Assembly: GCA_002748505.1 (NCBI GenBank)
Contig: PDSN01000072.1
Span: 1 to 25,833 of the forward strand
DNA: 25,833 bases
Reading direction: 5' to 3'
Origin: Gammaproteobacteria bacterium
GTDB lineage: Bacteria > Pseudomonadota > Gammaproteobacteria > Pseudomonadales > Halieaceae
The notes beneath the pieces are model-generated. The model had not been told where the DNA came from. It saw only the letters and a list, made by a program, of their open reading frames with translations, and ran no database searches. The position numbers and the translations under genes are program-made. Positions within the stretch are counted from its first letter, which is position 1, and the number at the start of each line of letters is the position of its first letter. Positions 1 through 7,200 of this stretch are shown here, in pieces.

Positions 1-98
1 GGCCCCAAGAGGACTCTCACCTCCAAGTCACTTCCTCGTTCGCTTTCGCTCCCGAGTTATCAGCGCCGTAATGGCGCTTCGCGCCATGCCCGGCGCAC
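1..98 (-). mobile_element. 5' end of a group II intron (partial, continues out of the window)
   Basis: Read on the minus strand from 98 downward, the sequence begins GTGCGCCGGGCATGG, matching the 5' consensus of bacterial group II introns (GUGYGCCCGGCAUGGG, as in the Oceanobacillus IIC intron). Further in, at about 24-10, is GGAGGTGAGAGTCC, matching the conserved early domain I element GGGUGAGAGUCC. A GCGCGAAGCGCC hairpin lies between them. The proposed splice site is 3 nt past the U-tract of the acpP terminator, and group IIC introns are known to insert just after terminator hairpins. Only about 98 nt are visible, so the class, the intron-encoded reverse transcriptase and the 3' end cannot be seen. 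No fabF start codon, the usual next gene, is recognisable here. Confidence 0.65.
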
Positions 99-101
99 CG
101 C

Positions 102-135
102 AAAAAAAACCGCCCGACCCGAAGGCCGCACGGTT
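102..135 (-). terminator. Rho-independent terminator after acpP
   Basis: On the minus strand an AACCG...CGGTT stem with inner G/C pairs and a TTCG tetraloop is followed by eight T residues (109-102). It lies about 18 nt past the acpP stop codon. Confidence 0.75.
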
Positions 136-153
136 TCTTTTCACATCAGAAGA

Positions 154-390
154 TTAAGCGAGATTTTCGTTGATGTAGTCGATCGCCAGCTTAACGGTGG
201 TGATCTTTTCAGCTTCTTCATCGGGGATTTCAGTTTCAAACTCCTCCTCCAACGCCATAACCAGTTCAACAGTATCAAGTGAGTCAGCGCCGAGATCTTC
301 AACGAACGAGGCTTCTGTCTGCACTTCTTCTTCCTTTACGCCCAGTTGTTCTGCAACAATCTTTTTGACGCGTTCTTCAATGCTACTCAT
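154..390 (-). CDS. acpP: Acyl carrier protein AcpP
   Basis: This 78-residue acidic protein carries growing acyl chains during type II fatty-acid synthesis in the cytoplasm. The phosphopantetheine site is the D-S-L motif, with Ser37 in the context GADSLD. Length and composition are typical of bacterial ACP, with four helices rich in Glu/Asp. It is the last gene of the fabD-fabG-acpP run on the minus strand. A 128-nt gap separates it from fabG, and that gap holds a plausible promoter of its own, which fits the high ACP level cells need. A strong terminator follows. The usual downstream partner fabF is not seen; a group II intron edge occupies that place. Confidence 0.97.
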   Translation of the reverse strand: MSSIEERVKKIVAEQLGVKEEEVQTEASFVEDLGADSLDTVELVMALEEEFETEIPDEEAEKITTVKLAIDYINENLA

Positions 391-448
391 GTCTTCTTAC
401 ACTCCTGCTATCAATGGAACACAAACCACAAAAGAGGCTTGAGCGGGA

Positions 449-478
449 ATCATACCGAGGTTTTGTCCACAATGACAC
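449..478 (-). promoter_or_regulatory. Putative sigma70 promoter for acpP
   Basis: Minus strand: -10 TATGAT (454-449) and a weak -35 GTGTCA (478-473) with an 18-nt spacer, in the fabG-acpP gap. The -10 is good and the -35 matches only 4 of 6 positions. Confidence 0.35.
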
Positions 479-518
479 CGTTTTTTTTACCCCGCCTTCA
501 GCCGTATTTAAGCAGATT

Positions 519-1256
519 TTAAGCCATATACATACCGCCATTGACGTGCAAAGTTTCACCGGTGATATAGCCCGCTTCTTCAGAGCACAAAAAGCTCACG
601 GCCGAGGCAATTTCGGCGGTATCACCCAGACGCCCCAGGGGAATCTGGCTCTGCATCGCGGCACGCTGATCCTCAGTTAATTCGCGCGTCATATCGGTAT
701 CGATAAAACCCGGTGCGACACAGTTTACGGTAATGGCGCGGGAGCCCAGTTCTCTGGCCAGGGCGCGGCTGAAACCCTCTGCGCCCGCTTTGGTGGCCGC
801 GTAATTACTTTGCCCCGCGTTGCCCATGGAACCCACTACGGAGGTGATGTTCACCACCCTGCCCCAACGGGCTTTGGTCATACCGCGAAGACAGGCTTTG
901 GTCACTCGGTACAAGGCCGTTAAATTGGTATCGATCACCGATTCCCATTCGCTTTCTTTCATGCGCATTAAAATATTGTCGCGGGTGATACCGGCGTTGT
1001 TTACCAGCACCTGCACCACGCCATATTTGTCGTTGATGGCGCCGAGCACCTCGGCCACACTGTCGGCGTCACCCACGTTCAACGTCATACCACAGCCACC
1101 ACCGCTGCTTAAATTCGCGGTAATTGCTTCTGCGCCGCTGGCGGATGTCGCCGTGCCCACCACCAGATAACCATCGCTCATTAAGCGCTCGGCGATAGCC
1201 TTACCAATACCTCGGCTGGCACCGGTTACCAGGGCGATTTTTTTGTGTTCACTCAT
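519..1256 (-). CDS. fabG: 3-oxoacyl-ACP reductase FabG
   Basis: This short-chain dehydrogenase reduces 3-ketoacyl-ACP with NADPH in the fatty-acid elongation cycle. The Rossmann glycine motif TGASRGIG is at residues 11-18, NNAG at 86-89, and the catalytic set is Asn111, Ser139, Tyr152 and Lys156 (NYAATK). The chosen ATG gives 245 residues, the normal FabG length, and has GAGGA about 8 nt upstream. An in-frame start 13 codons earlier would overlap the end of fabD and add residues atypical of the family, so I rejected it. fabD ends 31 nt upstream, consistent with co-transcription. The C-terminal VNGGMYMA is typical of FabG. Confidence 0.96.
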   Translation of the reverse strand: MSEHKKIALVTGASRGIGKAIAERLMSDGYLVVGTATSASGAEAITANLSSGGGCGMTLNVGDADSVAEVLGAINDKYGVVQVLVNNAGITRDNILMRMKESEWESVIDTNLTALYRVTKACLRGMTKARWGRVVNITSVVGSMGNAGQSNYAATKAGAEGFSRALARELGSRAITVNCVAPGFIDTDMTRELTEDQRAAMQSQIPLGRLGDTAEIASAVSFLCSEEAGYITGETLHVNGGMYMA

Positions 1257-1287
1257 GAGCTTGTCCTCTTGGTCAAATAAAAATGAA

Positions 1288-2226
1288 TTAGCCAAGCGCG
1301 GCGCGCAGGCTGTCGGGCTCTTCCAGTGCGGCCACGGTCAGGGATCTGTCGACCCGGCGCGCAAGACCCGATAAAACCTTACCATGGCCACATTCCACAA
1401 AATGGGTGATGCCCGCGCTACACATGGTTTGCATACACTGTGTCCAGCGCACCGGACTGTAGATTTGCTCCACCAACAACTCGCCAATGCGCGCGGGGTC
1501 GGTTTCCGTTTGTGCGTGCACATTGTGTACAACGGGTATTTCGGGCGTTTTGATCTCCAATCTGGAAATCTCCTCGGCCAATTGCTCACCCGCCGGGCGC
1601 ATCAATTGAGTATGGAAAGGTGCGCTGACTGGCAGGGGCAAGGCGCGCTTGGCACCGGCCTCTTTCAACGCCACGATAGCACGCTCTACCGCGCCGGCGT
1701 GCCCGGCGATCACCAACTGACCGGGTGAATTATAGTTTACCGCCGCCACTTCACCGTCGCCCGCTGCACTGCTTGTGCTGCAAATTTCTTCAATCACCGC
1801 GTCGTCGACGCCGATGATTGCAGCCATGGCGCCCTCACCCACAGGCACTGCCGTCTGCATAAACGCACCACGCTTGCGCACCAGCACAACCGCATCGGCA
1901 AAGTCCAGGGCACCGGCGCACACCAATGCGGAGAACTCCCCGAGACTGTGACCCGCCATCATCGCGGGCTTTGCACCGCCTTCGGCACACCACGCCCGCC
2001 ACAGGGCAACGCTGGCGGTCAGCAATACCGGCTGGGTGGTTTCAGTCAGGTTAAGCTCTTCCTGACTGCCGTTTTGCACCAAATCCCACATATCATAACC
2101 GAGGGCTTGCGAGGCTTCGTCAAAACAGGGCTTTACCACATCGAAGGCGTCCGCTGCATTGGCTAACATGCCCACTTTTTGTGAGCCTTGACCGGGAAAT
2201 ACAAACGCGGTGTTCTCTGGCTTCAT
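1288..2226 (-). CDS. fabD: Malonyl-CoA:ACP transacylase FabD
   Basis: FabD moves malonyl from CoA to ACP, supplying the extender unit for fatty-acid synthesis. The 312-residue protein begins with the family motif FVFPGQGSQ (residues 9-16). It has the nucleophile elbow GHSLGE with Ser94, Arg119, which binds the malonyl carboxylate, and catalytic His205 in APFHT. The start is supported by GGAAGGA 7-8 nt upstream. It is the first gene after the rpmF terminator, with a likely -10 element in the gap, so it probably heads the fabD-fabG-acpP unit. In many gammaproteobacteria plsX and fabH lie between rpmF and fabD; here they do not. Confidence 0.97.
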   Translation of the reverse strand: MKPENTAFVFPGQGSQKVGMLANAADAFDVVKPCFDEASQALGYDMWDLVQNGSQEELNLTETTQPVLLTASVALWRAWCAEGGAKPAMMAGHSLGEFSALVCAGALDFADAVVLVRKRGAFMQTAVPVGEGAMAAIIGVDDAVIEEICSTSSAAGDGEVAAVNYNSPGQLVIAGHAGAVERAIVALKEAGAKRALPLPVSAPFHTQLMRPAGEQLAEEISRLEIKTPEIPVVHNVHAQTETDPARIGELLVEQIYSPVRWTQCMQTMCSAGITHFVECGHGKVLSGLARRVDRSLTVAALEEPDSLRAALG

Positions 2227-2272
2227 TCGCTATCCTTCCATTTATTGATTGAGTATTGGGTGTGACTAAGGC

Positions 2273-2278
2273 TTTATA
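2273..2278 (-). promoter_or_regulatory. Putative -10 element of a fabD promoter
   Basis: TATAAA on the minus strand 47 nt upstream of the fabD start and downstream of the rpmF terminator. No convincing -35 hexamer is visible, so this is tentative. Confidence 0.3.
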
Positions 2279-2296
2279 GCAAATCTTACGCACACA

Positions 2297-2336
2297 CAAA
2301 AGCACGGCGGATGAGACAACCCATCACACCGTGCTT
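2297..2336 (-). terminator. Terminator after rpmF
   Basis: Minus strand: AGCACGG (2335...) pairs with CCGTGCT, with inner TGATG/CATC pairs extending the stem. A short T-run follows (TTTTGTG). It separates yceD-rpmF from fabD. Confidence 0.6.
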
Positions 2337-2379
2337 GATGTTTCACTCTGCACCGGCTTGCGCCAGTGTAAATCTGGTC

Positions 2380-2562
2380 TTAGTCGTCGTTGCCGGTATC
2401 AACCACTTTGCGGCCACGGTAAAAACCGTCGGCGCTGACGTGGTGGCGAAGATGCTTCTCACCCGAGGTTTGATCCACGCTCAAGGTAGAACTGCCCAGT
2501 GCATCGTGCGAACGACGCATACCGCGACGGGAACGGGTTTTCTTACTCTTTTGAACTGCCAT
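2380..2562 (-). CDS. rpmF: Large-subunit ribosomal protein bL32
   Basis: This is a 60-residue basic protein of the 50S subunit. The N-terminus AVQKSKKTRSRRGMRRSHD is the hallmark of bacterial L32, and the length is in the usual 56-60 range. It belongs to the zinc-free (C-) form: no CxxC pairs are visible. The start has AGGAG at good spacing. It lies 12 nt after yceD, the conserved yceD-rpmF pair, and a terminator follows. Confidence 0.97.
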   Translation of the reverse strand: MAVQKSKKTRSRRGMRRSHDALGSSTLSVDQTSGEKHLRHHVSADGFYRGRKVVDTGNDD

Positions 2563-2574
2563 GTGTAGCTCCTG

Positions 2575-3105
2575 CTAGTCTCTATCGCTGGACTTTAACT
2601 GCTCCAGCACATTAAAAGGGTTGTCTCGCTCCGCCTCGGGCGCATCATCCGCAGGCGGTTCGTCATTTACCAGTTGTACCTTGCACTGCGTTTCATCGTG
2701 ATAAGCGGTAAACGGCAGCGCCAAAATAATTTCGTCTTCGACCATGGCCCACAAATCGGCGTGCTCGTCCTCCACCAACCAAGGCTCCAGGGACTTTGGC
2801 AGGTGCTTGGCCTGCTCATCCGAGGCCACCACCGCCAGCGTGCTGCAACTGTCAAGGGCAATCACCATGGGCTCTAAACAGCGTTGGCATAACACCGAAA
2901 GCAGCCCCTGGCAGGCTACCTGGGCAATAAAACGCCCTTCTTCATCGCGGGAAAACGCGATATGTACCGCAATGTCACCGTCTCGGCTGGCCAAGGCATC
3001 AGCCAGACGCGGCAACCGGGCCAGCGCCACCAAACCGGAAACGGCAATACCACGAGTAGATGCCTTGCGAGCGTCCAGTTCGTGTACAAGGGGGGTCGTC
3101 AACAT
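2575..3105 (-). CDS. yceD: YceD/DUF177 family protein, ribosome-associated
   Basis: The protein has 176 residues and belongs to the DUF177 family, which is coupled to rpmF in most bacteria and linked by published work to 23S rRNA or 50S biogenesis; its biochemical role is not settled. The family cysteines are visible as Cys65, Cys73 and Cys76 (CQRCLEPM). The tail is acidic (DDAPEAERDNPFNVLEQLK), typical of the family. No Shine-Dalgarno is apparent before the ATG, and a strong promoter ends only 8 nt upstream of it, so the mRNA may be leaderless. It is transcribed with rpmF and divergently from maf. Confidence 0.9.
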   Translation of the reverse strand: MLTTPLVHELDARKASTRGIAVSGLVALARLPRLADALASRDGDIAVHIAFSRDEEGRFIAQVACQGLLSVLCQRCLEPMVIALDSCSTLAVVASDEQAKHLPKSLEPWLVEDEHADLWAMVEDEIILALPFTAYHDETQCKVQLVNDEPPADDAPEAERDNPFNVLEQLKSSDRD

Positions 3106-3113
3106 AGGCGCGC

Positions 3114-3142
3114 ATCTTAGGGATTTGCCAGGGGTTTGTCAA
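3114..3142 (-). promoter_or_regulatory. Sigma70 promoter of yceD-rpmF
   Basis: Minus strand: perfect -35 TTGACA (3142-3137), 17-nt spacer, -10 TAAGAT (3119-3114). The -10 ends 8 nt before the yceD ATG, so transcription should start at or within about 2 nt of the start codon. Confidence 0.6.
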
Positions 3143-3256
3143 AGGGTAATTGGGCTAAAAGCACCGCGAGCCGTAGCGTCGCGAACAGGGCTGGCGCCAA
3201 ACAGGGTGACTTGCGACAATACCTCGATCATTGGCTTGAACAGTTCGGAACATGGC

Positions 3257-3868
3257 ATGACCACCCCTATTATCCTCGCCTCAAGCTCGCCCTACCGCCG
3301 GGCCCTGCTGCAACGCCTGGGGCTGACCTTCGAGTGCATGACACCAGATATCGACGAAACGCCAAAGCCCGGCGAATTGTGCCCAGCCCTCGCCGCCCGA
3401 CTCGCCCTGGAAAAAGCGGAAGCGATTGCCAAATCGCACCCAGATGCGCTGGTCATCGGCTCGGATCAAACCGCCAGTATCAAAGGGCAGCGCCTGAGCA
3501 AGCCGGGCAACCACCAAGTGGCGACTGCGCAACTAAAAGCCTGTGCGGACAATAGTGTGATATTTTATACCGGTCTTGCGCTTGTGCAGCACAAGCGCGG
3601 TTTTTCCCAGACCCGGATAGAGCCTTATACGGTGCATTTTCGTGCTCTGAGCGATGCGCAAATTGATGCCTATCTGCGCAAAGAACAGCCCTATGATTGT
3701 GCGGGCAGTTTTAAATGCGAAGGTTTGGGCATCAGCTTGTTCAAGGCATTGGAAGGGCGCGACCCCACCGCTCTTGAGGGGCTGCCGCTGATCGCCTTGA
3801 CGGATTTGTTGGCCGAGGCCGGGGTCGATATACTCGATACAATTTCAGGCAAAACGCTGCGGCCGTGA
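3257..3868 (+). CDS. yceF: Maf-family nucleoside-triphosphate pyrophosphatase (YceF-like)
   Basis: Maf proteins hydrolyse non-canonical or modified NTPs to NMP and pyrophosphate; the YceF branch prefers 7-methyl-GTP. The chosen ATG gives 203 residues starting TTPIILASSSPYRR, the family N-terminal motif with the substrate-binding Ser/Arg. Also present are DETP (33-36), KAEA (53-56) and VIGSDQ with the likely catalytic Asp70. The longer open frame upstream runs through the divergent promoter region and shows no family similarity. The neighbourhood (yceD, rpmF, and rluC/rne further along) is the E. coli yceF context, which favours YceF over YhdE. Its stop is only 8 nt from the stop of the convergent chpC-like gene, leaving no room for a terminator. 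Confidence 0.9.
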   Translation: MTTPIILASSSPYRRALLQRLGLTFECMTPDIDETPKPGELCPALAARLALEKAEAIAKSHPDALVIGSDQTASIKGQRLSKPGNHQVATAQLKACADNSVIFYTGLALVQHKRGFSQTRIEPYTVHFRALSDAQIDAYLRKEQPYDCAGSFKCEGLGISLFKALEGRDPTALEGLPLIALTDLLAEAGVDILDTISGKTLRP

Positions 3869-3876
3869 GCGTGAAG

Positions 3877-4291
3877 CTATAACAAATTCACCAGTTTATC
3901 GATATCCAGCACAAACACATCACCTTTGGCCAGTTGAGCGCGGGCGATAACGAGGCAGGCGGTAAAATTCGATGGCGAAATGGGTGTAGGGACTGCTTTC
4001 ATCCAGGCTTCGGCAAACCAGCAAACGACGGGATTCACCGGTGATGGGCTCGGGCAGCACATGCTTAAGCGGTTCAAAGGACACCAGCGGCACGGCCAGG
4101 CCGCGCCAGCTGATCACACCTCTGATCCATTCACTGCTGGCGGTGGGGGTTAAGGTGTCCACATGATAAATCACTTCCGCTACCACTGCGCTTGGCAAAA
4201 TCAAGCTGCAGTTTTCGCGCCAGGGCACAATGTGAACCTGTACCTGACGTCCGCCCTGTTGTGCTGTGCCCTGTTCTGCTGTGTTAGCCAT
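3877..4291 (-). pseudogene. chpC: ChpC-like CheW-domain gene, frame-disrupted
   Basis: The 5' part (ATG at 4291, overlapping the chpA stop by 8 nt, with AAGGG upstream) encodes a CheW-like adaptor: PSAVVAEVIYH, WIRGVISWRGLAVPLVSFE, then THFAIEF. That frame then runs into non-homologous residues and stops near 3920. The expected C-terminal segment, ARAQLAKGDVFVLDIDKLVNLL, sits in another frame ending at 3877. The switch lies around 3950-3975. A simple frame change leaves the product shorter than ChpC relatives between these two parts, so a small non-triplet deletion is likely; a sequencing error is the alternative. CheW-type proteins couple PilJ-type receptors to ChpA. In P. aeruginosa ChpC is an accessory second adaptor, so loss may be tolerated because pilI is intact. 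Confidence 0.7.
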
Positions 4292-7200
4292 GTTGCTGCC
4301 CTTCAATCAGGTTGTGAATATGGCCGATCAACTCCGGCTCGTTAAAGGGTTTACCCAGATAGTGATGCACGCCCAAATCAAGCGCCTGCTTGCGGTGCTT
4401 ATCACCAGTGCGCGAGGTGATCATAATAATTGGAATATCCTTAAACTCCGGCGTATTACTCATCTGCGCGGCCAGCTCAAAGCCGTTCATACGCGGCATT
4501 TCCACATCCAGTAACATCACCTCGGGAATGACATCCTGCAACACGGCAATTGCGTCCACACCATCTTTGGCCAAAACCACATCGAAACCGTTGTTTTCAA
4601 GTGTGTGCGAGGTGATCTTACGCACCGTGAGCGAGTCGTCCACCACCATGATCAGCGGACGTGCCTGTTTTTTCGCAGGCTCAACGGGTAGCAGGTGCGC
4701 ATCGGCTATACGAGAGGCGTTTTCCAGCAAGGTGTTCAAATCCAAAACCAATGCGATATCGCCATTGGCCAAAATCGTGCTATCGATAAACCAGGGCAGA
4801 TGTTTCAATTGCTCTACCACAGGCTGAACCTGAATTTCCGATGTGCCTACAAGCTCATCCACGTGCATGGCCAGAGTTTGTTGATCGTTCTCAAAGAACA
4901 GCACTGCGGCATCATCAGTACCGCTGAAATCACTGAGCTGGGACAAACCCAACAAACTGCCAAGGTGGTGCAGTTCCCGCTTCTCTGCTCCATACTGAAG
5001 CACCGGATGCTCGCTGGCATAGGCTTTTTTCAAGGTGTCCGCAGGTATTTTAACGATGGTGCTCACAGCGCCATGGGGAATAGCGTAAACATGGTTTGCG
5101 GCCTTAACCAGCAGAGCTTTGGTAATTGAACGCGAGGCGGGTAATCGCACCGTAAAACTGCTGCCTTTACCGGGTGTGGACGCGATGGACAGCGTACCGC
5201 CCAATTCACGCACACCATCGACCACCGCATCCATACCGATGCCGCGACCGGACAGTTTTGATACCTCGTCTACCGTGGTAAGCCCTGGGGTCAAAATCAA
5301 GCGGTAGATATCCTGTTCGCTCACTGCGGCGCCGGCATCAATCATGCCCTTGGCCACCGCGTGTTCGAGAATTTTGTCTCTATCCAGCCCCGCACCGTCA
5401 TCGGAAACAACAATGACAATAGCGCCATTGTCCTGCTCCACAGACAACTCGACCAAGCCTTCCGCGTCTTTTTGCGAGCCGCGCTTCTCAGGTGTTTCAA
5501 TGCCGTGAGCCACGGCGTTGCGCAGTAAGTGCTCAATCGGCACCAGCACTTTATTGAGTACGTGGCTGTCGATGCGAACATCCTGCCCCACCATATCAAA
5601 GCGCACCGCTTTACCCGTTTCACGACCCGCCATGCGAACAACGCGTTCAAGGCGCGCATAGAGCTGGCGCACCGGCTGCTGACGAACGACCAGCAATCTG
5701 TCGTGCATTTCCCTGGTACGCATCGCACCCGAAACTACCAGGGACTCGCGCTCGTCCAAAGACGAGCTCATCATGCCACCAATTGCAGCCAGATCGTTGA
5801 CGGTCTCGCCTATAGCGCGAGAAATATGCTGCAAGGTCGAATAGTGATCCATCTCAAGCGGATCAAATTGCTTATCTTTTGCGCCGTGGTTATCCCGAAC
5901 GCGAGCGATAATTTTTGAATCAGTCTCAAAATCAAGTAAAGCCAACTGTCGTTTCAAGCGCGCAATGGTCAACTCAAGCTCAGACAGGTTGTAGCGCTCC
6001 TTGGAATTTTTAGCCTCCATATCGCGGTGCGCAATATTGATATCGCCAGCCATGCGCACCAGTGTGTCAAGCAACACTGCCGAGACGCGAATGCGTTTGT
6101 CGCCACTGGTATCGATCTCACTCTGCAAAGTCGGTTTAGTAAAATGCGCCGCGCTGGCAGTGATTTCGGGCTCACCCTTTTTGACCTGCTCACCCTGCAC
6201 TGCTGTGCGCAATTCCTGGCCATGCCAATCACCACCCTGACTGGCGAGGTTAACCGCCTCGATGATATCGTCCAGAGGCTCTGGTTCTTCACGCTTTTGC
6301 AAGGCATCGACGTAAAACTGCAGCCTGTCGATGGCATCGCGAGCCAAGTCCTGATTAGCCTGGGTGATTTCAAGGTCACCGGCAATCATTTTTTCATACA
6401 GCGACTCAAGAACGTGACTTAGGTCGGCCACCGCAGTCAAATTGGTCAGGCGCGCATTACCTTTTAAGGTGTGCAGCTGGCGCAACTGCATATCCAGCGC
6501 TTTACGAGATTGCGGTTCAGACAACCACTTGTCACAAGCGCTGTCAAGACGCTCCAGGTGTTCGTCCGCTTCCTCGAGAAACAGCTCCAATACGCCGAAG
6601 TTTTGCGTGGCTGCCGCCCGAGGCGACGCTGCCTCATTTGCAGCCAGCGGGGCATCGCTGCTGGCTGCGGTTTGCGCCACAGACACATCGCTTAGCAGCG
6701 GCTCATCTTTACTGAGTAATTCAGCTATTTTTACCGACAGAGCGTTGAACTTTTCGGTTTCTACGGACACCATGCGTTTTAAGTGCATTCTGTCCAGCAC
6801 GGATTCAAGCATATCCCGCGCTTCTTCGATCAAATCAACAGTGGCGTCTTCGCTGGCATTGGCAGCGGTGATCAAGGTTTTTATCTCCCCGACCAGGGCC
6901 ATCAACTCCATAAAGCGAGCGCGACCACTTTGCACTTGCAACTCGCCCAAATCCTGACTGAGGCTGCGCCGTATCGCGATATTCTCGCGATCTTCCCACC
7001 ATGCATCAAAGGCGCTCTGCACGCGCTTGCGAACTTCTACCGTGTCCTGCAGGAAAGCCTCAATATCAGCTACCTGCTCGGCCTCCTGAGCATTGGAAGA
7101 AGGCCTGGGCGTCCAATCGCCAAGATGATCGCGCAGTGATTTAGCCCGCGCTTCTACGTCTGCAAGAAATTGTTCGCTCTCGACAATTTCCCGCGTATTG

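Noticed and set aside
519..1295. Longer fabG start 13 codons upstream (MANSFLF...)
   Set aside because: It overlaps the fabD stop, has no family similarity, and the internal ATG at 1256 has a good ribosome binding site.
2744..3256. Long N-terminal extension open in frame with maf
   Set aside because: It lies antisense to yceD and through the promoter region; Maf proteins start at the SSPYRR motif region, as from ATG 3257.
5342..5728. Minus-strand frame inside chpA, second reading frame
   Set aside because: Shadow of the CheA-type ATPase coding region; Arg/Cys-rich with no motif.
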